From the NCBI GenBank assembly GCA_031278315.1, contig JAITKS010000223.1, forward strand, positions 1-7,253: a DNA stretch of 7,253 bases, read 5' to 3'. A program made the position numbers and the translations under genes. The first letter of the stretch is position 1, and every line of letters starts with the position of its first letter. Shown here one piece after another: positions 1-6,769 of this stretch. Below the pieces are notes generated by a model. It saw nothing but the letters and a program-made list of their open reading frames with translations. It made no database searches and was not told the origin of the DNA. This DNA comes from Planctomycetaceae bacterium (lineage in GTDB: Bacteria; Planctomycetota; Planctomycetia; Pirellulales; Thermoguttaceae).

Positions 1-1
1 A

Positions 2-304
2 ATGAGTCAAGGATTAATTGAAGCAATCAAACAAACTCCATACGGAGCTGAAATGTTAAATAGATACAGAACCGAAGGTAAAGCCGAAGGTTTATCCGAA
101 GGCATATCTAAAGGTAAAGTCGAAGGTAAAGCTGAAGGTAAAGCTGAAGGTATAATACGTATTTTGACTAGACGGCTTGGAAATCCTTCAGCAAAATTAC
201 AAAAGCAAATCAGAGATGTCAAAGATATAAACGAACTCGACGAGCTTTTCGATTTTGCGATAACTTGTGTATCACTTGGTGAATTTGCAACTGCGTTTAA
301 TTGA
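2..304 (+). CDS. C-terminal part of an Rpn/DUF4351-type putative nuclease (5' end outside window)
   Basis: Open frame entering from the left edge and ending at TGA 302-304; 100 residues are visible. The ATG at 2-4 is probably an internal methionine, because no ribosome binding site can be seen and the visible part looks like only the tail of a roughly 300-residue family. Residues about 25-50 are a charged repeat of EGKAEG-type units, followed by a helical tail (RRLGNPSAKLQKQI, then a DINELDELFDFAI segment). This order, a Gly/Glu/Lys repeat then a leucine-rich helical end, is typical of the C-termini of Rpn (recombination-promoting nuclease, PD-(D/E)XK) and DUF4351 proteins, often annotated as putative transposases. 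The catalytic domain would lie upstream and is not visible, so activity cannot be judged. It could instead be a short standalone remnant. The family call rests on the tail only. Confidence 0.6.
   Translation: MSQGLIEAIKQTPYGAEMLNRYRTEGKAEGLSEGISKGKVEGKAEGKAEGIIRILTRRLGNPSAKLQKQIRDVKDINELDELFDFAITCVSLGEFATAFN
74..151 (+). repeat. In-frame EGKAEG-type repeat inside the Rpn-like gene
   Basis: Degenerate tandem units of 12 bases (GAAGGTAAAGCT and variants such as GAAGGTTTATCC) encode alternating EGKAEG, EGLSEG and KGKVEG. The last three units are nearly identical, which suggests recent slippage expansion. Such linkers vary in copy number in this family. Confidence 0.75.
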
Positions 305-333
305 ATGCCAAAACAAGTTTATTTCGTATGTAG

Positions 334-422
334 TTAATTGTTATAGTTGGATAGTATGAAAGAACGAATATTTAGAATATTTATTCGTTGCTTACAACTA
401 TCCAATCAATATCAACAATTAA
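334..422. repeat. Nested imperfect inverted repeat downstream of the Rpn-like gene
   Basis: Three matched arm pairs nest around one centre: TTAATTGTT (334-342) with AACAATTAA (414-422), TTGGATAGT (347-355) with ACTATCCAA (397-405), and AACGAATA (363-370) with TATTCGTT (382-389), around an 11-base centre. All three are exact, separated by internal loops. It starts 30 bases after the stop codon, so it could form the 3' end of that transcript. There is no clean T-run directly after it, so it is not a standard intrinsic terminator. It could also be a decayed miniature mobile element. Confidence 0.6.
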
Positions 423-442
423 TATCTAGTATCAACAATTAA
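410..442. repeat. Two 13-base direct repeats (TATCAACAATTAA)
   Basis: Exact copies at 410-422 and 430-442, 20 bases apart. The first copy overlaps the outer right arm of the neighbouring inverted repeat, so either copy could pair with the left arm at 334-342. Confidence 0.7.
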
Positions 443-529
443 ATATACTTTTCATACTTTCTGTACTGTCCAGAAAAATAAATGAAAAAAATATCCTTAT
501 TGAATTTTTAAAAACGAATTTTAACAGGA

Positions 530-597
530 ACGCAGACGTCTCATTTGCAATGTTTTTTGTACAAAAAATCCTAAAGTTGCAGTCGAGACGTCAGTGT
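530..597. repeat. Inverted repeat with GACGTCTC/GAGACGTC arms around a perfect 16-base palindrome
   Basis: Left arm 530-550 and right arm 577-597 are mostly complementary over 21 bases, with an exact core GACGTCTC (535-542) against GAGACGTC (585-592) and exact TGCAA (546-550) against TTGCA (577-581). Between them lies the perfect palindrome TTTTTTGTACAAAAAA (553-568). This could form a cruciform in DNA or a branched hairpin in RNA. Function unknown: an intergenic palindromic repeat, a protein-binding site or a transcription end are all possible. Confidence 0.6.
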
Positions 598-672
598 TTC
601 TGCCCCCAATAAATTAACCCTGAAGAGGCGATTGGATTTTTCACTGAACCGCTGAACCGCTCGCCCAAATGA

Positions 673-820
673 TACGCATAGCTTGCAGCTTATGATTTCG
701 TTCTACATTATAATCGTACAATGAATTTCAATTTCGGTACTACAAAAAAGTTTTCGGGGAAAAATGCTTTCCGTATGTAAGCAAGTAACTCGAAATGAAA
801 AATTAAGTGAGAGCAGTTTA
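673..820 (+). promoter_or_regulatory. Repeated promoter/leader element, copy A (upstream of the HzsA-like gene)
   Basis: Homologous by eye to the segments upstream of leuC (6292-6391, minus strand) and of the gene at 7065 (6770-6877). Shared landmarks in order: TACGCAT (673-679), TATG-ATTTCG (691-700), a TATAAT hexamer (709-714), a hairpin TGCTT/AAGCA at 765-783 with loop TCCGTATGT, then CTCGAA (789-794), an A-rich block, and GAGCAGTTTA (811-820). The element ends 83 bases before the start codon. This is the most divergent and longest copy. It may be a promoter followed by a structured leader, or a dispersed repeat. Confidence 0.55.
709..714 (+). promoter_or_regulatory. Possible -10 hexamer of the HzsA-like gene
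   Basis: TATAAT, at the position that aligns with TATAAT in copy C and TACAGT in copy B of the shared element. A TTGCAG at 683-688 is a poor -35 candidate because its spacing is 20 bases. It would place transcription start near 720 and give a leader of about 180 bases. Confidence 0.35.
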
Positions 821-903
821 AAAAGATGAAAACAAAATTTTAACAGCTCTTATTAACTTAACTTTAATTAAACCCTTCAACCCTAAAACTAGGAGAAAAG
901 AAG

Positions 904-3900
904 ATGAAAACTAACTTACTCAAATCGGCGATTTTTTGCGTTTTGCTATTTGGGATAATACTGTTGAATATTAACACATCCAAAATGCTGTTCGCTGAGG
1001 ACGGTCTTGTCCAACGTTGGACAATAGATCAAGACACTAAAAGTAAAGAATCAGGCGGTAAACGAACAGTTTCACCTGAAATATTACCCGAAGGAATGAA
1101 AGCAATCACGATTACAGCTTGGATAGAACCTACAGCTCTCAACGGTACTAGATACGTATTACGTAAAGAAGACGGTAATTTCCGTTTTCTACTTGGTTTT
1201 CAAACACCTTACGGTGTACCCGGAGTAAAAAAAGGCGGGACAAGATTTCTCACGCTCGGAGTTCGCAGCGGTAACTATTACTACGAATGCGACTCTCTCA
1301 TTAATCCGCAAGAACTCCTTGACGGTAAAAAACATTTTATCGCAGGTACCTTTGACGGTAAATGGCTGCGGACATATCTTGACGGACGCGAAATCGGAGC
1401 ATATCACAAAGAAGGCGCATTCGGATATGTCGCAAAAAAAGGAGGTGAAATTCATATCGGAAATTACGGATGGGAAGATTTTCAAGGTAAAATCAACGAA
1501 TGTACAATTTACTCTAAAGCATTGACCGCCGATGAAATCAAAAATTTATGTAACGAAAAAGTAACTTTCAATAAAGATATAATCAACACAGCAAAACAAA
1601 TTTACCAAAAAGGTGAAAATATACAGGAGACATTGTTCAACTTTATCGATAAAGGTCAACAAAGTGAAGCTGTTCTCGTTGAGTTACATCGGTTACTACA
1701 AAAAGATTTTCCCGAAGAAGTCAATAATTATATTCTTTCAAATCAAGAAGGTCCCTTTGACAACGCTATTACATCACGCGAAGATTTGATTTCCCGTCTC
1801 AAAATTGTAGAAAAACGAGCTTATGAATATGTACCGCTTACTCAAATGCAATGGGATGCTTTATCAGATGAAGAATCTGCAAAATGGAAAGTAACCGCAG
1901 CAGAGAAAGAAAAATTAGCAAACGATTACAATAAAATGTCGATCAAAGAATTGCAAGCTCTGTTGGTCAAAATGCAAGGTATGATTCAAGAGCGTCCGCG
2001 TCAACATGAATCGGTAGCAATTTATCACGAACCCAAGACGCCGGAAACTAAAAACCGTACTACAGACGAATCACGTAAAGTTATTGAGAACGATTGGTTA
2101 TTCCAATGCGGCGGAAAACCAACAGTCGATTTGGCTCTGAAAGAAATTGAATACGCCCGTAAATTAGCAGCACGAATCGACACCAATGGTTTCGCCGATG
2201 AATTGAAAAAACTCGCCGAACTCGAAACACAATCGAAAACAATTGATCCCAAAACGAACACAAACGAAGTCAAAGAATTTTACTTTGCCGTAAGAACAGT
2301 TAAACGTGAGATCATGTTCAAAAATCCTGCTATCAATTTCGACACTATTATTTATAACGACAGTCCATATCCCGAAGGCAGTGAATCTCACCATGAAACT
2401 CGTCATTTACTTGGTTATCAAGCTGTTCCGGGAGGTCGGCTTATCGTTCAAAAAGGATTGAATCCTGCGGGTCAAATGCGAAAACTTCTGCCGCAAGAAC
2501 CGCTGCACGGAACTTTTTGGAGACCCGACGTTTCCTTCGACGGTAAAAGAGTTCTGGTAAGCTTCAAACCACACAATGAGAAAACATTTCATCTCTACGA
2601 AATCAACGCTGACGGCTCAGGTTTTCGTCAACTAACAAGCGGTATGTTCGATGACCTCGATCCTATTTATCTGCCGGATGGTAAAAATATCATGTTTACG
2701 ACAACACGCGGATACTTGTATGTTCGATGTATGCCTCCTACAAATGCTCCCGTGCTAGCAAGAATGCCGCTCGATACTAAACCCGGTGATAAAAATCTTT
2801 ATATTATCTCACGCAACGGTGAACCTGAATATACTCCATCGGTAATGTCAGACGGCAGAATCCTTTACACTCGATGGGAATATACCGATAAACCACTTTG
2901 GCGTTGCCAATCACTTTGGACAATGAATCAAGACGGAACTCTTGTACAAGTTTTTTGGGGTAATCAATCTGTGTGGCCGGATTTGTTAAAAGACGCCCGC
3001 CAAATACCCGGAAGTCAACGCGTAATTTTTACAGGAAGCGCACATCACGAATGGTTTGCCGGAAGTATCGGAATTATTGATCCAGAAAAAGGATTAAACT
3101 TTCCCGACGGTTTGACAAAAGTTACACAAGAAGTCGGATGGCCCGAAAGCGGAAACGGACCTGTTGATCCAAAAGAAACAAATGATTACCATCGCAGCAA
3201 TTACGGTGCATATTATTCGCCTTATCCGTTGAATGAAACAGATTTTCTTGTGTCAGCAAATCGGCATGGAAAATTCATTTTGCTGCTAATGGATGTCAAC
3301 GGTAATCGTGAAATTATCAATGAAGGAGCATACAATATCTGGGATGCTCAACCATTATGTTCTCGAACAACTCCTCCGGTTCACAGTGATCGAGTAGATT
3401 GGCCAACATGGGAGACACGCGAGAAACCGTCAACCGGTGTTTTGTACAGTAACAACGTTTACGAAAATGCGCCGCAAGAATTGAAAGATAAAGCAAAATT
3501 TTTGCGAATTTGGTCGATAGAACACAAGACATACACGTATTGGTACAAAAGACCTTATATCAGTACCGGACCTGTTGTTTCCGCCGTACAAAGCGAAGGA
3601 ATAAAGAAAATAATCGGTACCGTTCCGATTGAAGAAGACGGCTCGGTTAGTTTTAATGCACCATCCGGAATTGCGTTGCACTTCCAATTACTAGATGAAA
3701 ATCAAAGAGCATTACAAACAATGAAAAGCTTCACTGGTGTAATGCCGGGAGAAACGCGAGGTTGTCTCGGTTGCCATGAATCGCACAATCGTTCTGTAGT
3801 TCAAGCGGGAACAGGCAAGGCGATGAAACGTCAGCCTTCTAATATTAAACCGGCAGCATGGAAAGATATTACAGTAGGCTATGAGCGTTATGTTCAATCG

Positions 3901-4476
3901 ACTTTGGATAAACATTGCGGCAGATGCCACGAAGAACCGGGTAACAAAGCGTATCAGAAATTCAATATGACTTTACGGCAAGGTCCGCATGGATTCAAAG
4001 AACCATATTGGACGCTGCTCGGTGCTCCTTCATGGGGCGGTACGTATCACGGTAATCAACACGCCGAAAATGGATTCGGATGGGCAGATACTATTCTCGT
4101 TGAAGGATATGATCAACGAGACCCCGCAGGATACGCAACATTTCCGCCAATGAAAAAGTTATCTTACAAAAGCCGTTTAATAAACAGAATGGCAAGCGGT
4201 GAACATCATGGCGTTAAAGTAACAGGCGACGATTTATTGAGAGTAATCTTGTGGGTCGACGCAATGGGACCTTATATCGGCGAAGAAGAATTACGTCAAA
4301 TCGACGACCCAATTTTTCAGGGCGTAGATTGGATTTCACAACGTCCGAGAATTAAAACTGCACCGATAGTTCAGCGTCCTGGACCTTTTGATCCTTTTTT
4401 CACAGACAAAGATCCCGCATATAAATGTCCGCCGCCGGACTTATTCAACGCATTACCGTATGGCGTAACAAGGTAA
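904..4476 (+). CDS. Exported LamG / hydrazine-synthase-alpha-like / di-heme cytochrome protein
   Basis: 1190 residues. The start is well supported: AGGAG at 891-895 lies 8 bases before ATG. Residues 1-31 look like a signal peptide (KTNLLK, then a long hydrophobic run, probable cleavage after LFA), so the protein acts outside the cytoplasm. Residues about 36-218 resemble a LamG/concanavalin-type beta-sandwich (TITAWIEP, HFIAGTFDGKWLRTYLDG, HIGNYGW). Residues 219-390 are mainly helical and charged. A conserved-looking segment begins at DWLFQCGG (397-404). Residues about 460-950 match the middle domain of hydrazine synthase alpha, with PD40/TolB-like blades at 541-547, 586-593 and 645-652. Two heme c motifs follow: CLGCH (954-958) and CGRCH (1005-1009), then FPPM (1080-1083), a possible heme ligand region, and a WVDAMGPYIG segment. 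Known of the family: similar fusions occur in non-anammox Planctomycetota and Verrucomicrobiota and their reaction is unknown. No CXXCH is present in the middle domain, and no hzsB/hzsC neighbours are visible, so hydrazine synthesis should not be inferred. A redox or carbohydrate-associated role is a guess. Confidence 0.85.
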   Translation: MKTNLLKSAIFCVLLFGIILLNINTSKMLFAEDGLVQRWTIDQDTKSKESGGKRTVSPEILPEGMKAITITAWIEPTALNGTRYVLRKEDGNFRFLLGFQTPYGVPGVKKGGTRFLTLGVRSGNYYYECDSLINPQELLDGKKHFIAGTFDGKWLRTYLDGREIGAYHKEGAFGYVAKKGGEIHIGNYGWEDFQGKINECTIYSKALTADEIKNLCNEKVTFNKDIINTAKQIYQKGENIQETLFNFIDKGQQSEAVLVELHRLLQKDFPEEVNNYILSNQEGPFDNAITSREDLISRLKIVEKRAYEYVPLTQMQWDALSDEESAKWKVTAAEKEKLANDYNKMSIKELQALLVKMQGMIQERPRQHESVAIYHEPKTPETKNRTTDESRKVIENDWLFQCGGKPTVDLALKEIEYARKLAARIDTNGFADELKKLAELETQSKTIDPKTNTNEVKEFYFAVRTVKREIMFKNPAINFDTIIYNDSPYPEGSESHHETRHLLGYQAVPGGRLIVQKGLNPAGQMRKLLPQEPLHGTFWRPDVSFDGKRVLVSFKPHNEKTFHLYEINADGSGFRQLTSGMFDDLDPIYLPDGKNIMFTTTRGYLYVRCMPPTNAPVLARMPLDTKPGDKNLYIISRNGEPEYTPSVMSDGRILYTRWEYTDKPLWRCQSLWTMNQDGTLVQVFWGNQSVWPDLLKDARQIPGSQRVIFTGSAHHEWFAGSIGIIDPEKGLNFPDGLTKVTQEVGWPESGNGPVDPKETNDYHRSNYGAYYSPYPLNETDFLVSANRHGKFILLLMDVNGNREIINEGAYNIWDAQPLCSRTTPPVHSDRVDWPTWETREKPSTGVLYSNNVYENAPQELKDKAKFLRIWSIEHKTYTYWYKRPYISTGPVVSAVQSEGIKKIIGTVPIEEDGSVSFNAPSGIALHFQLLDENQRALQTMKSFTGVMPGETRGCLGCHESHNRSVVQAGTGKAMKRQPSNIKPAAWKDITVGYERYVQSTLDKHCGRCHEEPGNKAYQKFNMTLRQGPHGFKEPYWTLLGAPSWGGTYHGNQHAENGFGWADTILVEGYDQRDPAGYATFPPMKKLSYKSRLINRMASGEHHGVKVTGDDLLRVILWVDAMGPYIGEEELRQIDDPIFQGVDWISQRPRIKTAPIVQRPGPFDPFFTDKDPAYKCPPPDLFNALPYGVTR

Positions 4477-4504
4477 TACAACAAAGTAACATAACAAAGT
4501 AATA
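4466..4504 (+). repeat. Three tandem 13-base repeats across the stop codon
   Basis: Units TAACAAGGTAATA (4466-4478), CAACAAAGTAACA (4479-4491) and TAACAAAGTAATA (4492-4504). The first unit contains the last codons and the TAA stop (4474-4476) of the HzsA-like gene; the other two repeat it downstream and carry TAA in further positions. Probably replication slippage. It keeps the reading frame closed. Confidence 0.75.
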
Positions 4505-4547
4505 AAACAAGAATCGTAAAAATTGATAATGCTTGATTTTTAAACAG

Positions 4548-4641
4548 AACTGTTCACTCTTTTAATTTCGATAATTACACAGATTATACGCTATGAAAAA
4601 CAGACAACAGTAAACCGAATTTTCTTGAGTGAGCAGTTTAA
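4548..4641. repeat. Inverted repeat whose arms resemble the end of the promoter/leader element
   Basis: Arms 4548-4570 and 4616-4638: AACTGTTCACTC against GAGTGAGCAGTT (11 of 12 paired), then a 4-base mismatch, then AATTTCG against CGAATTT (6 of 7). The right arm read forward (ACCGAA, then GAGTGAGCAGTTTA) resembles the tail of copies A-C, and the left arm resembles it on the opposite strand. The segment 4564-4641 also begins ATTTCGATAAT, like copy C. Probably degenerate copies; no gene follows the right arm on the plus strand. Confidence 0.45.
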
Positions 4642-4690
4642 TTTTTTTCGTAACTGTTTATTTTGACATTTTTGTTTTAGATTTTTTTTA

Positions 4691-4752
4691 ACACGAAACA
4701 CACGAAATTACACGAAAAGTTTTTTAGATAATTTTCGTGTATTTTGTGTTTA
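4691..4752. repeat. CGTGT-type hairpin repeat, copy 1 (possible bidirectional terminator)
   Basis: Three ACACGAAA-like units on the left (4691-4718) face TTTTCGTGT and TTTTGTGTT on the right. The core stem is ACACGAAAA (4710-4718) with TTTTCGTGT (4732-4740), extended by further pairs, with a 13-base loop. Resembles 6494-6559 in order and composition. Its place between convergent genes suits a terminator, but the T-run is in the loop, not after the stem. Confidence 0.5.
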
Positions 4753-4776
4753 AAAATTGTATTTTGTGTTTAAAAA
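4738..4776. repeat. 19-base direct repeat (TGTATTTTGTGTTTAAAAA)
   Basis: Two exact copies at 4738-4756 and 4758-4776, period 20. The first copy overlaps the right arm of the neighbouring CGTGT-type hairpin, so the repeat looks like a tandem duplication of that arm. Confidence 0.8.
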
Positions 4777-4790
4777 ATTTTACTCGGCAC

Positions 4791-4833
4791 AATTGTAATA
4801 TCATTACGTAAATTCAACTGAAATATTACAATT
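4791..4833 (-). terminator. Probable transcription end of leuC
   Basis: Perfect 11-base inverted repeat AATTGTAATAT (4791-4801) and ATATTACAATT (4823-4833) with a 21-base loop, beginning 3 bases after the leuC stop. On the leuC strand a T-run follows about 13 bases past the stem, with GTGCCGAG between. The stem is A/T-rich, so it is a weak intrinsic terminator at best. Confidence 0.4.
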
Positions 4834-4836
4834 TTC

Positions 4837-6273
4837 TTATATTTCTACGAATCGTCCTTCTATTCCTGCAGCTGCTGCCATTGTTGGTGAGACCAAATGA
4901 GTACGTCCGCCTTTACCTTGACGTCCTTCGAAATTGCGGTTACTTGTTGCTGCGCATCTTTCTCCTGCATTAAGCCGATCTGCATTCATGCCGATACACA
5001 TACTACATCCTGGTTCCCGCCATTCGAATCCGGCTTCAATAAAAATTTTATCTAATCCTTCTTGTTCGGCTTCGTTTTTTACTAATCCGCTGCCGGGAAC
5101 GACCATTCCGCTTACACCGTTTGCAATTTTACGTCCTTTGACTATTTCTGCTGCTGCACGTAAATCTTCTATCCGTCCATTGGTACAAGAACCAATAAAG
5201 ACGCGGTCTATTGTGATATCTGTTATTTTCATTCCTTCTTTTAGTCCCATGTATTCTAAAGCAGCAGCAGCTGATTTTCGTTGCGCTAAATCTGTAAACG
5301 AATCTAATTCAGGTATCCGGTCATAAACCGGCACTACTTGCGCTGGATTCGTTCCCCACGTTACCATCGGTTTTACTTTCGATGCGTCAAAAGTCCATTC
5401 TTTATCGTAAATAGCGTCATTGTCAGATATGAGTTGCGACCATCGTTCTTTTGTAATTTCCCAATTATTTTTATCTGGGGCATATTCGCGTCCGTATAGA
5501 TAGTCGAAAGTAGTTTTATCAGGAGCGATAATTCCTGTACGTCCTCCCATTTCTATTGTCATATTACAAACAGTCATTCGGCTCTCCATTGAAAGCGAAG
5601 TAAATGCTGATCCTGTGTACTCAATAACATAACCAACACCGGCAGATGTCGAAAGCTCGCCGATAATGTACAGAATTAAATCTTTACTGCTGCAATTATC
5701 AGGCAAAATATTTGTCCCGTGAATTTTAAAAGTTTTAGATTTCTTTTGTCTTAATGTCTGAGTTGCAAATATATGCTCGACTTCACTTGTACCGATTCCA
5801 AAAGCTAATGCTCCGAATGCTCCGTGTGTAGCTGTATGACTATCGCCGCAAACTATCGTCATACCGGGTTGAGTCAAACCAAGCTCAGGTCCGACAACAT
5901 GAACCACACCTTGTTTCGGATTATTCATATCGAGTAATTTAACGCCGAAATCTTGACAATTGCGACTCAATGTCTCAAGTTGAACAGCAGCTGTCGAATC
6001 ATTGATCGGCTCAAAACGATTCAATGTCGGGACATTGTGATCCATCACCGCAAAAGTTCTATCTGGACGGCGCAACCGGCGATTCTCAATACGCAACCCC
6101 TCAAATGCTTGCGGAGAGGTTACTTCGTGAATCAATTGCAAATCGATATAAATCAAAGATTCGTCACCAAGTTCTTCTGAATCGTTAAGTTCAATGAGAT
6201 GACTTTCCCATATTTTTTGATAAATTGTTTTCGTACCCGCTTTGTTTGGGGCTGTCGGAGTATATGTGGACAT
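4837..6273 (-). CDS. leuC: 3-isopropylmalate dehydratase large subunit
   Basis: 478 residues. LeuC with LeuD isomerises 2-isopropylmalate to 3-isopropylmalate in leucine biosynthesis, in the cytoplasm, using a [4Fe-4S] cluster. The sequence is a full-length member: YIDLQLIHEVTSPQAFEGL (42-60), MDHN (77-80), CGDSHTATHGAFGALAFG (from 142), FIGSCTNGR with Cys363, GCSMC with Cys423 and Cys426, and the C-terminal SNRNFEGRQGKGGRTHLVSP signature. The cysteine spacing (60 then 3) equals that of E. coli LeuC (Cys347, 407, 410), so the cluster site is intact. The N-terminus is about 13 residues longer than E. coli LeuC; no ATG, GTG or TTG alternative lies in that extension, so the ATG at 6273 is the start although no clear Shine-Dalgarno precedes it. 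No leuD is adjacent: the gene downstream faces the other way. Upstream is copy B of the shared promoter/leader element. Confidence 0.97.
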   Translation of the reverse strand: MSTYTPTAPNKAGTKTIYQKIWESHLIELNDSEELGDESLIYIDLQLIHEVTSPQAFEGLRIENRRLRRPDRTFAVMDHNVPTLNRFEPINDSTAAVQLETLSRNCQDFGVKLLDMNNPKQGVVHVVGPELGLTQPGMTIVCGDSHTATHGAFGALAFGIGTSEVEHIFATQTLRQKKSKTFKIHGTNILPDNCSSKDLILYIIGELSTSAGVGYVIEYTGSAFTSLSMESRMTVCNMTIEMGGRTGIIAPDKTTFDYLYGREYAPDKNNWEITKERWSQLISDNDAIYDKEWTFDASKVKPMVTWGTNPAQVVPVYDRIPELDSFTDLAQRKSAAAALEYMGLKEGMKITDITIDRVFIGSCTNGRIEDLRAAAEIVKGRKIANGVSGMVVPGSGLVKNEAEQEGLDKIFIEAGFEWREPGCSMCIGMNADRLNAGERCAATSNRNFEGRQGKGGRTHLVSPTMAAAAGIEGRFVEI

Positions 6274-6291
6274 TGAAAGATTTAAGGATTT

Positions 6292-6391
6292 ATAAACTAT
6301 TCCCGCTTGATTTTTCGGTTCGAGCTGCCGCCTGCTTACCTACAGAAAACAGACTTTTACGCACTGTATCGCCGAAATAAATAATGCGGTA
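6292..6391 (-). promoter_or_regulatory. Repeated promoter/leader element, copy B (upstream of leuC)
   Basis: Read on the minus strand: ACCGCAT (6390-6384), ATTTCGGCGATACAGTGC (about 6378-6361), AAGTCTGTTTTC, the hairpin GTCTGTTT/AAGCAGGC (6354-6330) with loop TCTGTAGGT, AGGCGGC, CTCGAACCGAAAAATCAAG, and GGGAATAGTTTA ending at 6292. It ends 18 bases before the leuC start, closer than in the other copies. Near-identical to copy C across the hairpin. Confidence 0.6.
6363..6368 (-). promoter_or_regulatory. Possible -10 hexamer of leuC
   Basis: TACAGT on the minus strand, in the same place within the element as TATAAT in copies A and C, matching four of six consensus bases. No good -35 is visible. 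Confidence 0.25.
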
Positions 6392-6493
6392 TGTTAGTTA
6401 AATTGATAATAATGATATAATAGTAAAACTGATTTTTTTATAAGGAATACGAAATTATATTTTGAGAAATTCTACAAACACATTTTTCTTTTT

Positions 6494-6559
6494 CACTCGA
6501 AACACTCGAAAAAGAATAAAAAAGTTTTGTAATTATTCTGTGTAAATTCTGTGTAATTT
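6494..6559. repeat. CGTGT-type hairpin repeat, copy 2
   Basis: CACTCGAAACACTCGAAA on the left, stem AGAATAA (6513-6519) with TTATTCT (6533-6539), then CTGTGTAAATT and CTGTGTAATTT units on the right. Same plan as 4691-4752: two or three C-GAAA units, an AAGTTTT loop, then TGTGT units. Degenerate, so the relationship is by eye only. Confidence 0.4.
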
Positions 6560-6769
6560 GTAAACCATTTGAAATTTATTGCCGAATCAGAAAAGCCGAA
6601 AGTATATCGAGAGTGTAAAAAAAATCAACTAGTGATTTGGGGTTATAGTAATATCTTGTGTGTTGTGATATATTCCTTGCTTGTTTTAAGTTTTTGTTAG
6701 TTGGTAATTGTGCCGATTACACAAAACAACTGCAACTTTGATATGCTGAATTTTTTGTCTAACTTAATG

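Larger units (their letters stand above)
305..903. other. 599-base non-coding stretch before the HzsA-like gene
   Basis: No credible coding sequence. It holds a nested inverted repeat just after the Rpn-like gene (334-422), 13-base direct repeats (410-442), an inverted repeat around a perfect palindrome (530-597), a doubled CTGAACCG (644-659), and then the promoter/leader element of the downstream gene (673-820). The stretch 821-890 is A/T-rich leader without visible structure. Confidence 0.7.
4477..4836. other. 360-base convergent intergenic region, almost wholly repeats
   Basis: Lies between the stop codons of two genes that face each other. No coding sequence. In order it contains the 13-base tandem repeats, an inverted pair related to the promoter/leader repeat (4548-4638), an A/T-rich stretch, a CGTGT-type hairpin (4691-4752), a 19-base direct repeat (4738-4776), and an 11-base-pair hairpin just after leuC (4791-4833). 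The hairpins probably end transcription from both sides. Confidence 0.7.

Noticed and set aside
7..222. 71-residue minus-strand frame rich in PSALPS repeats
   Set aside because: It is the antisense reading of the EGKAEG repeat in the Rpn-like gene.
334..442. CRISPR array, suggested by the repeated TATCAACAATTAA
   Set aside because: Only two 13-base copies with a 7-base gap; no repeat-spacer regularity and no cas genes.
904..991. Lipoprotein signal with Cys12 as lipidated residue
   Set aside because: Cys12 sits inside the hydrophobic run with AIF before it, which is not a lipobox; an ordinary signal peptide ending near residue 31 fits better.
1189..3930. Several 60-98 residue minus-strand frames inside the HzsA-like gene
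   Set aside because: They are antisense shadows of a strongly supported coding sequence and none has a ribosome binding site or recognisable domain.
904..4476. True hydrazine synthase subunit (hzsA) of an anammox bacterium
   Set aside because: Extra LamG domain, no heme motif in the middle domain and no hzsB/hzsC nearby; similar fusions are known from non-anammox bacteria.
4508..4541. Intrinsic terminator of the HzsA-like gene (CAAG...CTTGATTTTT)
   Set aside because: The stem is only 4 base pairs with a large loop, too weak to call.
4934..5326. 130-residue plus-strand open frame opposite leuC
   Set aside because: Lies wholly inside leuC on the other strand; low-complexity Ser/Ile/Pro-rich translation without any family signature.
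6569..6700. 43-codon open frame starting at TTG with a hydrophobic, membrane-like C-terminus
   Set aside because: No ATG, no ribosome binding site, and T-rich DNA readily gives hydrophobic translations by chance.
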